A stretch of 10,382 bases of DNA from Bacteroidia bacterium. GTDB taxonomy: Bacteria > Bacteroidota > Bacteroidia > Chitinophagales > Saprospiraceae. The notes under the pieces are model-generated. The model did not search any database. It was given only the letters and a program-made list of their open reading frames with translations, and was not told the DNA's origin. The stretch's first letter is position 1; each line of letters opens with the position of its first letter. Positions 1 to 7,284 of this stretch are shown here, piece by piece. The translations under genes were made by a program, and so were the position numbers. Location of the stretch: positions 1-10,382 of the forward strand of contig JAUIIF010000102.1 of the NCBI GenBank assembly GCA_030431945.1, written 5' to 3'.

Positions 1-237
1 TTTGGAAGCAACTTCCTTAACCATCTGGGCGCCCATGTTGGCGACCGGGTCTTCCAGCTCAATTTCCTTAGCAACGGTCACCCCGTCCTTCGTCACCTGG
101 GGCGCACCGAAAGATTTCTGAATGACGACGTTACGGCCCTTTGGGCCCAGGGTTACCTTCACTGCGTTAGCGAGGGCGTCTACACCGGCGTGGAGCTTCT
201 CCCGCGCGGTTCTGTTAAAGCTAATTTCCTTAGCCAT
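1..237 (-). CDS. groL: Chaperonin GroEL (Hsp60), N-terminal part only
   Basis: This is the 60-kDa subunit of the cytosolic GroEL/GroES folding machine, which encapsulates unfolded proteins and refolds them with ATP. Only the first 79 residues are in the window; the gene runs off the left edge. The translation starts MAKEISFN and contains the near-invariant equatorial-domain stretches ANAVKVTLGPKGRNVV (ATP-binding loop, about residues 24-39) and KDGVTVAKEIELEDP (about residues 51-65), with NMGAQMVKEVASK at the edge. The ATG (complement of 235-237) is the expected start of the family and has an A-rich upstream without a Shine-Dalgarno, as is usual in Bacteroidota. It lies 111 bp downstream of groS and is almost certainly co-transcribed with it. 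Identity is certain; only completeness is unknown. Confidence 0.98.
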   Translation of the reverse strand, partial: MAKEISFNRTAREKLHAGVDALANAVKVTLGPKGRNVVIQKSFGAPQVTKDGVTVAKEIELEDPVANMGAQMVKEVASK

Positions 238-310
238 AGTTGTATTGATTTTTTAAGGTTTAGAGTAGATAAATATGCAAAGGGACCTAAAGTCTGCCGG
301 CACCAGCAAA

Positions 311-327
311 ACGGCCATTTTCGCCGT
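311..327 (-). promoter_or_regulatory. Small hairpin in the groS-groL spacer
   Basis: On the minus strand ACGGC and GCCGT pair around a 7-nt loop (GAAAATG), and the stem is followed directly by TTTTGC. The stem is short (5 bp, 6 with a G-U pair) and the T-run only four long, so it is at most a leaky attenuator or processing site that could set the groS:groL ratio. That role is inference; the pairing itself is visible. Confidence 0.3.
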
Positions 328-348
328 CACCGTTGCCGCAGTTTTCCT

Positions 349-615
349 TTACTCTACAATGACGAGAATGTCATCTTCCCGCATGATCAGGTAATCCTGA
401 CCCTGGAGGTTAACTTCCTGGCCTGCGTACTTGCCGTACAGGACAATATCTCCTACGGCTACCGTCATCAGGTTGCCGTCTTTGCCGGGGCCTACTGCGA
501 TAACTTCGCCACGCTGAGGCTTCTCCTTGGCAGTGTCAGGAATAATAATACCTCCGCTGGTTTTTTCTTCGGCGGGGGCGGGTTTCACCACGACGCGATC
601 GTTGATCGGCTTCAT
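349..615 (-). CDS. groS: Co-chaperonin GroES (Hsp10)
   Basis: GroES forms the heptameric lid of the GroEL chamber. The 88-residue product begins MKPINDRVVVKP, the standard family opening. It carries the mobile loop that docks on GroEL (about residues 16-31, EEKTSGGIIIPDTAKEK), then the barrel strands with GEVIAVGPG (about 36-44), VGDIVLYGKYAG (about 54-65) and the closing DYLIMREDDILVIVE. The length is typical (family about 88-97). The start (complement of 613-615) is preceded by an A/T-rich leader without a Shine-Dalgarno. It is the first gene of the groS-groL operon. A sigma-54-like promoter lies about 105 bp upstream, and I see no CIRCE element (TTAGCACTC-N9-GAGTGCTAA), so HrcA control from a canonical site is not indicated. 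Confidence 0.98.
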   Translation of the reverse strand: MKPINDRVVVKPAPAEEKTSGGIIIPDTAKEKPQRGEVIAVGPGKDGNLMTVAVGDIVLYGKYAGQEVNLQGQDYLIMREDDILVIVE

Positions 616-719
616 GTGCAGTATGTTTTGGTTACTAATTTATTGTGCAGTTTGATCGACTTCTGCTGGGCAAAAGCCGGACGAAGGCACCCTGCGGCGG
701 CTTCGTACCTAAGCGTACT

Positions 720-760
720 GCGAAGGTCGTGCCACAGTTGGCATACCGTCATTCTGTCAG
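720..760 (-). promoter_or_regulatory. Sigma-54-like promoter with adjacent inverted repeat, upstream of groS
   Basis: Reading the minus strand, 734-720 is TGGCACGACCTTCGC. The sigma-54 consensus is TGGCACG-N4-TTGC, so the -24 half is perfect and the -12 half differs at one base, with the GG and GC dinucleotides at the required spacing. Just upstream, 760-746 reads CTGACAGAATGACGG, an imperfect dyad (CTGACA-N3-TGACGG), and 742-729 holds the perfect small dyad TGCCA-ACTG-TGGCA overlapping the -24 box. The predicted start of transcription is near 708, giving a leader of about 90 nt before groS. The box match is seen; use of sigma-54 by the chaperonin operon is inference. Confidence 0.5.
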
Positions 761-806
761 TGCATTTTTGGCGGAGCTGCCGTTTATACCCGTCATTCGT
801 TCAGGT

Positions 807-922
807 GGCGCGGCCGCAGGTGCAGGGGAAGGAAGAACGGGGCCGGCCAGGCAGCGCTTTGCGCAGTCCCGCTTCCTGCCGTTGGTGCTCCCGCTAAGTT
901 GCTTTGCACCTGCGGCCGCGCC
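807..922. repeat. 18-bp perfect inverted repeat with 80-bp spacer in the groS/nuclease gap
   Basis: The left arm GGCGCGGCCGCAGGTGCA (807-824) is the exact reverse complement of 905-922. The 80-bp spacer holds smaller dyads, including GCGC-TTT-GCGC (853-863), GGCCGGCC (841-848) and GGCAG/CTGCC. The unit lies in the 448-bp stretch (616-1063) between groS and the terminator of the nuclease gene. That stretch has open frames on both strands, but none resembles a known family, so I regard it as non-coding. The structure resembles a palindromic dispersed repeat (REP- or MITE-like), although I see no target-site duplication. It could also be a folded RNA. The pairing is certain; the nature is unknown. 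Confidence 0.7.
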
Positions 923-990
923 TCTTCCGTCAGCCTGGTTCCGGTGGGATGGTTGGCTCGGACAACAGGGGCGCAGCCCGCTGCAGGGCA

Positions 991-1034
991 AGAAAATAAA
1001 AGCGGGAGCAAGGAATTTTTTCCCTGCTCCCGCT
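991..1034 (-). terminator. Rho-independent terminator of the secreted nuclease gene
   Basis: The 10-bp arms AGCGGGAGCA (1001-1010) and TGCTCCCGCT (1025-1034) pair perfectly. They continue after one mismatch into GGAA/TTCC around a 4-nt loop. On the minus strand the stem is followed by TTTATTTTCTT. It begins 29 nt past the stop codon of the nuclease gene, where a terminator is expected. Confidence 0.9.
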
Positions 1035-1063
1035 CAGCCTTTACCGGATCAGTTGCCGCAGGA

Positions 1064-4000
1064 TCAGCGGAAAATGACCCTGAAGGTTTGCCCTTCCCGG
1101 GCCGGCTCCCGTACGATCAGGAAGTAGATGCCCGCAGGTAGTCCGTGCCCGTTGATGGTTGCCTCTGCCCCCCGTACGGCAGCGCGGCGCAGCGTTGCGC
1201 CCGCTGCGGAAGTCAGCAGGTATTCCGTGCCCTCCGCTACGCCGGAGAGGCGGACGGTACGATTGGTCACTTGGGTTACGGTAGGTTGCTGATTGCTGGG
1301 CAGCTCCACGACCACCAGGGGGCTGTACGCAACTGCGCCATCCCGGTCAACCATCCGCAGACGGTAAGTATTAGGACCCGGAGTCGCCGTAGCGTCAGTA
1401 AAGCGGTAAGTTCTGGCCACCGTACTGTTGCCCGCAGCGGCAACGGTGCCGAGCAGGGAAAACTGACCGGTGGACGTCTGCCGTTCCACTTCAAAACGAG
1501 CAGAACCGGCTTCCGTGCTCGTTTGCCACTGCAAGTGTATTTCTTTCGCTGCCGGCTGGCCGGTAAAACTGAGCAACGTAACGGGCAGCGGCATGCCGAG
1601 GTTAAGTCCGACCACCACCGGGTTGTGATCGCTGAAGCGGTAAAAGTCAGCAGCGTACAGGGCCGGATTATTGAACCGTGTATCGTAATCGAGGGCCGTA
1701 GGCTCTTCGGCGTTGACGGCCCACGGAACGGCGCCGGTGATTTTGCCCGCCAGGGTGGGGGAGGCCAGCGCATGATCCAGACTGCCCCAGGCCCCCCGGA
1801 AAACGTAAGAGGCATTGCTTCCGCAGGGGAAGCTGCCGGCACCGGCGTTGTCGCGGACCGTATTCGACCAGCCGGCATCGGTAAAGATCGTCACCGGACT
1901 TTCTTCACTGTAGGCATTCAGGTCACCGATGACCAGTTGATCCGTGATGCCCGTACCCGTCGGGTCGTCGTTGGTCAGCCAGTCAAGGATCGTGGTGGCT
2001 GCCGCCAGGCGGGTACCGTTACAGCTGCCGGCACCGCCGGTATCGTCATCACCCGCTCCACAGGATCCACCTTTGCTTTTCCAGTGGTTGACGCAGACGG
2101 TCACCTGCTGGCCAAAGTTCATGTTCCCCGGTTCAATGACCCGGAAGGTCTGGGCCAGTGGGATACGGTTGCTGGTGAAATTCCCCGCAGCAACCGTCAG
2201 GTTGGCAGCTACACCGGATTCTTCCACCACGGCCGGATCGTAGATCAGGGCGACCTGAATCTGGTCTCCCCCCGAATTCGGGTTGAGTACGAATGCATAT
2301 TCCTTTCCACAGCCTGCCTGGATGGCATCCAGCAAAGTCTGCAGGGCACCGGTAGCCCCGAAGCCGTTGTTCTCAATTTCCACAAGGCCGAGGATGTCGG
2401 CGTCGAGTTCGCAGATGGCGGCCACGATTTTGGCTTCCTGCCGGTCGAATTCGTCGGCGTTGTCCGCTCCCCGGCTACCCAGGGTCGTGAAGTAATTCAG
2501 GACGTTCATCCCGACGACTTTGACGAAGCCGCCAACGGCAGGAGCGGAGGCCGGGCGCGGGTTGTCGGTTTGGGTGGTGAAGTCCGTAAACTGGAGGCGG
2601 TAGCCGCCGAAGCGCTCGTCCAGAACGCCGGTAAGACCCGTGAAGACCGTGCCTGAGCGAAGGGAGTTGGTGGGGGTCAGGTTGCTGCCGTCCGGCAGAA
2701 CAATCGGGAAATTATTGTCTCCCGAGCGCCCGTCGTCTACGGTGAGCCGGCGCAGGTCCTGCAAATCCTCGTAGCCGCCAACGGTGGCGGGGTCGGGGGT
2801 GAAACATTCAGTGAACTGGATGAGGCGCTCGCTCTCACTGACGTCAAATTCGCCAAAGCGGGCAATACCGAAAGTTTCGGTAACGACCACCTCGTCAATC
2901 AGCAAGGTCAGCATGCCTTCGTAGGCTTCGTATTCGGTTGTTGCCGCCACAGGCAGGTCCAGGCTGGCCGCCGTGGGCAGGGTATTGCCGCTGCTGACTA
3001 CGGTCAGCAAAGCTCCGGCACCGGTAAGGTTGATTTGGGTCAGGTCACTGCTTTCTTCTACCCGCCCGGTAACGCTTACTTTGTCCCCAACGGCCACGTC
3101 GATCGTGCCGGCATCGTCAAACACCCAGATGCCTTCGGAGGTAGCGGCATTGCCGTCAGCATCCGCATCTTCTTCCTGTACGAAGAAACCACCGAGGCCA
3201 ACGCCGGTACCACCCTGAAAGTCGCCGACTACGATTCCCTCAATCGTGACGTCCTGGCCCACCAGCGGACTGGAGGTACCCGCACCCTGTACGGCACTGA
3301 TCAGGAAGGTTCCTACCGGTTCATCATCAATGACGCTGATTGTGGCATTGCTTCCCAGCGCGAAAGCAGGGTCGCTGACCATCGTCAGCGTGAGGTCGAT
3401 AAATTCCGTTGGTTCGGAGTCGTTGTCATCCAGTACCGTCAGGTTAAGGGGGGCGGATAACTGTCCGGCAAGGATGACCACACTGCCACCGTTAGCATCC
3501 GCAAAATCAGCGCCGAGGGTAGCTGTTCCGCCCAGGCTGTAGCTTACGGTCACGTCTGCTCCTGCCGTTTGGGAAAGGGTAAGGGTAAATCCTCCGTCAG
3601 TTCCGGGTTCCGTCAGGTCTCCGTTTGCACTGGCGGACACACTGGGGCCGGGCGGAGTCGTCTGGTAGGTACCGAAGGGAACAATACCGGCATAGTTGCC
3701 GATGGGCTCGCCGTCGACGGCTTGCGGCGCCAGTTGCCAGTTGCCCGCTATCCAGGTCCCGTCAGGGCCCGTATTATCGTTACGGTAGAGGTAGCCATCC
3801 TGGTAAATATTCGAGCCGTCACCCAGGATACCCCCCGTCTGGTCGATGATGGTACCGCCATTCTCAATCGTGAACACATCATCGCCGCTACCAAAAAGGT
3901 TGGTTCCCAGCAGGCGGTTGCTGAAGTCTCCTGCGCCGCCGAAAGCGTCGTTGAACAGGCTTTCGTGCTGACTATTGATGAGGTACACAAACTCATCGGT

Positions 4001-4219
4001 ATAGGTTCCGGACAGGGCATAACTGTCATTGGGCGAACTGGACCCGTTCGCATAACGTACCAGGCTGTAGCCGTTGAGGTCTACCGTTCCGCTGATGTAT
4101 AGTTCAATGACACGTGGGGATCCGCCAAGATCCCCGTCTAGAATCCCCGTCATTATGACGTCCTGGGCCGCAAGCGACAAGGAGATGACCAGGGCAAGTA
4201 AAGTTGAAAATAAGCGCAT
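1064..4219 (-). CDS. Secreted multidomain nuclease, ExeM/NucH-type endonuclease/exonuclease/phosphatase fold, with T9SS-type tail
   Basis: This is a predicted extracellular DNase of 1051 residues, probably used to degrade external DNA for nutrients or in biofilms. It has a signal peptide (1-19, MRLFSTLLALVISLSLAAQ), a lamin-tail-like beta domain (about 20-180), a Calx-beta repeat (about 190-300, ending SVIDDEP) and an OB-like domain typical of ExeM (about 305-410). The DNase I-like EEP domain spans about 565-875. Metal and catalytic residues are all visible: N in MNVLNYF (about 572), E in LVEIENN (about 614), H in NHWKSKGG (about 711), D/N in IGDLNAY (about 764), SLDHA and the terminal SDHNPVV (about 862). 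Then come a beta-sandwich starting PLPVTLLSFTG (about 875-970) and a C-terminal tail with LPAGIYFLIV, resembling a type A T9SS sorting domain. Several cysteines in the catalytic region could form disulfides. It is probably a single-gene unit with its own terminator. The exact substrate (DNA, RNA or both) cannot be read from the sequence. Confidence 0.93.
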   Translation of the reverse strand: MRLFSTLLALVISLSLAAQDVIMTGILDGDLGGSPRVIELYISGTVDLNGYSLVRYANGSSSPNDSYALSGTYTDEFVYLINSQHESLFNDAFGGAGDFSNRLLGTNLFGSGDDVFTIENGGTIIDQTGGILGDGSNIYQDGYLYRNDNTGPDGTWIAGNWQLAPQAVDGEPIGNYAGIVPFGTYQTTPPGPSVSASANGDLTEPGTDGGFTLTLSQTAGADVTVSYSLGGTATLGADFADANGGSVVILAGQLSAPLNLTVLDDNDSEPTEFIDLTLTMVSDPAFALGSNATISVIDDEPVGTFLISAVQGAGTSSPLVGQDVTIEGIVVGDFQGGTGVGLGGFFVQEEDADADGNAATSEGIWVFDDAGTIDVAVGDKVSVTGRVEESSDLTQINLTGAGALLTVVSSGNTLPTAASLDLPVAATTEYEAYEGMLTLLIDEVVVTETFGIARFGEFDVSESERLIQFTECFTPDPATVGGYEDLQDLRRLTVDDGRSGDNNFPIVLPDGSNLTPTNSLRSGTVFTGLTGVLDERFGGYRLQFTDFTTQTDNPRPASAPAVGGFVKVVGMNVLNYFTTLGSRGADNADEFDRQEAKIVAAICELDADILGLVEIENNGFGATGALQTLLDAIQAGCGKEYAFVLNPNSGGDQIQVALIYDPAVVEESGVAANLTVAAGNFTSNRIPLAQTFRVIEPGNMNFGQQVTVCVNHWKSKGGSCGAGDDDTGGAGSCNGTRLAAATTILDWLTNDDPTGTGITDQLVIGDLNAYSEESPVTIFTDAGWSNTVRDNAGAGSFPCGSNASYVFRGAWGSLDHALASPTLAGKITGAVPWAVNAEEPTALDYDTRFNNPALYAADFYRFSDHNPVVVGLNLGMPLPVTLLSFTGQPAAKEIHLQWQTSTEAGSARFEVERQTSTGQFSLLGTVAAAGNSTVARTYRFTDATATPGPNTYRLRMVDRDGAVAYSPLVVVELPSNQQPTVTQVTNRTVRLSGVAEGTEYLLTSAAGATLRRAAVRGAEATINGHGLPAGIYFLIVREPAREGQTFRVIFR

Positions 4220-4258
4220 TTGGTTGATTTAGTGGTTGGGGGTCGCGATTAGGGAGGC

Positions 4259-4266
4259 AAAAATAA
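4259..4266 (-). promoter_or_regulatory. Bacteroidota-type -7 box for the nuclease gene
   Basis: The minus strand reads TATTTTTG, an exact match to the Bacteroidota -7 consensus TAnnTTTG, 39 bp before the nuclease ATG. No good TTTG -33 box is seen at 19-20 bp spacing, so the call rests on the -7 element and position. Confidence 0.45.
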
Positions 4267-4390
4267 GGTAAACCGACAGGCTTATCATTATGCGGACGTT
4301 AAGTCCTCGTCCGTTTTCACGCCGGGCGCGCAAAAAAGAACCGCCGGAGTTACTGCCTGTGCCATTTTTACGCAGGTACAGACGTAAACC

Positions 4391-4429
4391 AAATAAAAGC
4401 GTCGGTTACAGACGAGCTGCAACCGACGC
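4391..4429 (-). terminator. Rho-independent terminator of the outer-membrane receptor gene
   Basis: GCGTCGGTT (4399-4407) and AACCGACGC (4421-4429) form a perfect 9-bp stem with a 13-nt loop. On the minus strand the stem is followed by TTTTATTT. It starts 28 nt past the stop of the receptor gene. The rest of the gap down to the nuclease gene (4267-4390) shows nothing I can name. Confidence 0.9.
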
Positions 4430-4457
4430 GGGAAATATTGATATCAAAATCAATTCA

Positions 4458-7031
4458 CTACTTAGATTTTTCCTCCTCCGTTTTCTTTGCCTTTTTGGTG
4501 GTGGCCGGTTTTACTGCTTTGGAGCGACGGGCTGGTTGACCTGCAGGAGCCGCCGCCCCGCCGCCGTTATCATCTCCTCCGCCCATCAGGTCGTCATTGC
4601 TGACGCCACGGGTCTTACTGCGGGCTTTGCTGGCGTCCAGCTGTCCGAATTTGTAGCTGAAGGTCAGCTTGACATTCCGGTTGAGGAGCAAGTCTTCCCG
4701 TACCTGGGAGAAGGTGGATGTTTCGAGTTCACTGCGGAGGGTCCAACCCTGAGCGGCGAAGTTTTCTGCACTGATGCCTACGGTGCCGCGGTCATCATTG
4801 AAGGATTTGTTTACCCCCAGCGCGTACATGCCGAAACCACCCCGGGAGCCTTGCAGCTGGATGCGGCGTCCGCGCATGAAAGTGAAGGCCTGAGCGGACC
4901 AGCCATTGCCCATTTTCAACTGGCTCATCATGCGACCACCGTAGTTAATGCCGGAGTTAGTGGCGGTAACCGATACACCGTCAGCACCCGTAACTTGTCC
5001 CTTGAGGTTAGCGTAGTCCAGGTCAATGCCACCGTTGATGGTCCAGTTACTGGTCAGGTAAATGTTTACGAAAGCATTCAGCCCGACTGCGCGCTCCTGA
5101 CCAATGTTTTCGTAGGTGGTCAGCAGGGTGCCTTCCAGGCTGTCGAGTGGGTAGCGAACCTGATTGATGGCATTGTTGCTGTTGCGGCCAAAGAGAGAAA
5201 GGTTGAAGTAAGTTTTTCCGACCATGGAGCTGTAGCCCACTTCAAAATTGTCCGTAAGCTCGGGGCGCAGTAAGGGGTTACCGACCTCAATGCTCTGGCT
5301 GTTCTGGAGGTTGACGTTAGGGTTCAACTGGCGGAGCCAGGGGCGTTGAATCCGGCGGTTGTATCCCAGTTTTACCGTGGTGGAATTTCCTACTTTTTTG
5401 GAAAGGTTAATGCTCGGCACCAGGTTGGCATAATCAGGCAGGTCGATGCCTTCTCCATTCTGCGTAGCCTCCAGCATGGTTTGTTCCCAGCGCAGACCGG
5501 CTTTGACGGTCACATCAGCAGGCAGGGAGAGGGTGTAGGCCGTGTAGGCTGCTAAAATGTCTTGCTGGTAATCCAGCTGACCGGATGGCCGGTTGGCATC
5601 CGTAGTAAACGGGCCAGTGCCCGTCGCACTCAGGTAGCTGAAGTCACTGTTCACCTGCCGCATGATGCCTTTTCCACCAATTTCAAAAATCTGATTGTCA
5701 CCAACGGGGTGAATGTAGTCAGCTTGGAGGGTGAATTCCTTGTTGGTATTGTCGTTGAGGTTCTGCAGCTGATCAACGAGAATTTCCTGCTCATCGAGGT
5801 TGGCGGAGATGAAGTCGCTGCCTTCGTCCGTCGTACTGTACAGCGAGGAGATGCTCAGTTCCCGGCCGGGTGCCAGTACTTTGAGGTAATCAAGGTTAAA
5901 ATCGTAGGTGCCTGATTTGCGTTCACTGTCAATATCCTGCAGGAAGGAGGTGATCAGGGCTTCTTCGTTGTCGAAGATGCTGGTGGTCTGCAACTGGTCC
6001 CGGCTGAAGTTCCGTACGCCGTAGCTGACACCACCGGAGAGAAATTGGGTTTTGCTGAGGTCGTAATCTAGGCCCAGGTTGAAACGGCCGAAGAGGCCGT
6101 TGTCCGCAGCATCCCCGAACTGGCTGGTGCTGCTGGTCAGGAAGGTCTGTTGCAGGCTGGTTTCCGCATCGTTGTAGAAGGCGCGGCCGCGTCCGCCCAG
6201 TGTCATCCCGAATTTACCGGCCCGGTAGCTGCCGTTAAGGCCCAGGTTTGAGCCCCGCAGGCCTACACCCGTATCTACGTTCAGAAAGTAGCCGGCCAGG
6301 TTGTTTTTCTTGGTAATGATGTTGATGATGCCCCCGGCACCTTCCGCATCATATTTGGCGGATGGACTGGTGATGACTTCCACGCTTTTGATTTCGTCGG
6401 CGGGGATCATCTTCATGGCGTCCGCGACGCTGCCCGCAATAATCGTGGAAGGCTTGTTATTGATCAGTACCCGGATGTTGGAGTTGCCCCGCAGGGAGAC
6501 GTTGCCTTCCAGGTCGACCTGCAGTAAGGGGACTTTGCGCAGTACATCGGCGGCATCGCCGCCGCGGCTGAGCTGGTCCTGCTCCGCATTGTACACGAGG
6601 CGGTCCACTTTTTCTTCAATCAGGGCCCGCTGGCCCGTAACGGTTACTTCGTTGAGCATTTCGGCTGCGGTCGACAGCTGAATGGTGCCCAGGTCCGTGG
6701 CGTTACCACCCTTCACAATTACCCCTTGCTTACTGATGGCCTCGTAGCCCAGAAAGCTTATCTCAACGCGGTAAGAACCGTTTTTAACTGCCAGGATCTC
6801 AAACCTGCCGTCTTCGTCGGTAATCGTTCCGTTAATCAGGGCATCGCCTTCAGTTTCGTGGAGGCTGACCGTGGCGTAAGCGACCGGCGCCTGATCCAGG
6901 GCGTCCAGCACCAGACCGGTGATACTTCCTTTTGCTTCATTAGCCGGTATTTCCGGGTTGGTGAAGGCAGTACCAGTGACGAATAATGCCAGGAGGAGAA
7001 ATAGCGAAGAAAGTTTTCCTTGGGTAATCAT
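4458..7031 (-). CDS. Outer-membrane beta-barrel (TonB-dependent-receptor-like) protein, OMP_b-brl_3 type
   Basis: This is a predicted 857-residue outer-membrane protein. I chose the ATG at 7029-7031 over one 63 bp upstream because MITQGKLSSLFLLLALFVTGTAF is a proper signal peptide at the very N-terminus; the longer form would add a polar 21-residue leader. A CarboxypepD_reg domain follows (about 34-120; GSITGLVLDA, ITDEDGRFEI, YRVEISFLGYE). Next comes a plug-like domain (about 128-242; VRKVPLLQVDLEGN-type motif, RGNSNIRVLINNKP, GAGGIINIITKK) and a barrel of alternating strands to about 795 (last strand NVKLTFSYKF). No SusD partner is adjacent, so this is the stand-alone OMP_b-brl_3 type, whose substrates are mostly unknown, rather than a SusC. 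After the last strand is a 62-residue tail: SNDDLMGGGDDNGGG, as often seen in this family, then an unusual lysine-rich segment ending TEEEKSK. The gene ends at its own terminator. Confidence 0.92.
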   Translation of the reverse strand: MITQGKLSSLFLLLALFVTGTAFTNPEIPANEAKGSITGLVLDALDQAPVAYATVSLHETEGDALINGTITDEDGRFEILAVKNGSYRVEISFLGYEAISKQGVIVKGGNATDLGTIQLSTAAEMLNEVTVTGQRALIEEKVDRLVYNAEQDQLSRGGDAADVLRKVPLLQVDLEGNVSLRGNSNIRVLINNKPSTIIAGSVADAMKMIPADEIKSVEVITSPSAKYDAEGAGGIINIITKKNNLAGYFLNVDTGVGLRGSNLGLNGSYRAGKFGMTLGGRGRAFYNDAETSLQQTFLTSSTSQFGDAADNGLFGRFNLGLDYDLSKTQFLSGGVSYGVRNFSRDQLQTTSIFDNEEALITSFLQDIDSERKSGTYDFNLDYLKVLAPGRELSISSLYSTTDEGSDFISANLDEQEILVDQLQNLNDNTNKEFTLQADYIHPVGDNQIFEIGGKGIMRQVNSDFSYLSATGTGPFTTDANRPSGQLDYQQDILAAYTAYTLSLPADVTVKAGLRWEQTMLEATQNGEGIDLPDYANLVPSINLSKKVGNSTTVKLGYNRRIQRPWLRQLNPNVNLQNSQSIEVGNPLLRPELTDNFEVGYSSMVGKTYFNLSLFGRNSNNAINQVRYPLDSLEGTLLTTYENIGQERAVGLNAFVNIYLTSNWTINGGIDLDYANLKGQVTGADGVSVTATNSGINYGGRMMSQLKMGNGWSAQAFTFMRGRRIQLQGSRGGFGMYALGVNKSFNDDRGTVGISAENFAAQGWTLRSELETSTFSQVREDLLLNRNVKLTFSYKFGQLDASKARSKTRGVSNDDLMGGGDDNGGGAAAPAGQPARRSKAVKPATTKKAKKTEEEKSK

Positions 7032-7103
7032 GGTTGAATTTTGATGAGACAAAACTCGGTCAGATAACCAAGCACTATGGGAAGGTTCTACCATCGGGAG
7101 AGA

Positions 7104-7123
7104 TAAATCGACACTTCGATTTA
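7104..7123. repeat. 20-bp palindrome in the receptor gene leader
   Basis: TAAATCGA-CACT-TCGATTTA is a perfect 8-bp inverted repeat with a 4-nt centre, 73 bp upstream of the receptor ATG. It could be a dimeric regulator's operator or an RNA hairpin. The dyad is seen; the function is inferred. The remainder of the 7032-7284 gap shows no gene. Confidence 0.55.
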
Positions 7124-7132
7124 ATGCAGAAA

Positions 7133-7160
7133 TTTGGCTTCCTGACCGGAAGCAGCCAAA
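7133..7160 (-). terminator. Possible weak terminator or hairpin downstream of the hydroxyacyl-CoA dehydrogenase gene
   Basis: TTTGG/CCAAA (5 bp) and CTTCC/GGAAG (5 bp) stack with a 3-nt bulge (CAG on the + strand) around a 5-nt loop. On the minus strand the stem is followed by TTTCTGC. It lies about 125 nt past the dehydrogenase stop, and the T-run is poor, so the call is tentative. Confidence 0.3.
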
Positions 7161-7284
7161 CCGTCGATGATTTTAGCGCAACGGTCGATGGAGGTATCGG
7201 AAGATTAGAACAAACGGACCTTTCAGTGCCCCTTCCGGTGGGCCGGCAAAGGCGGGTTCCGCTTCCTGGACGATGGGCGAGCAC

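Noticed and set aside
616..760. A CIRCE element for HrcA upstream of groS
   Set aside because: No TTAGCACTC-N9-GAGTGCTAA or close variant is present on either strand.
645..1127. A 160-codon plus-strand frame, and minus-strand frames of 80 and 72 codons, in the groS/nuclease gap
   Set aside because: They run through the inverted repeat and a strong terminator, match no family I know, and overlap each other on both strands. A repeat-borne peptide cannot be fully excluded.
1145..2656. A 503-codon open frame on the plus strand
   Set aside because: It lies entirely antisense to the nuclease gene, has no recognisable motif, and is explained by GC-rich codon use with few stops in the opposite frame.
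4290..5273. A 327-codon open frame on the plus strand
   Set aside because: It overlaps the receptor gene and its terminator on the opposite strand and shows no family features.
7032..7094. A longer N-terminus for the outer-membrane receptor starting at 7094
   Set aside because: The added 21 residues are polar and would bury the signal peptide; the internal ATG at 7031 gives a normal export signal.
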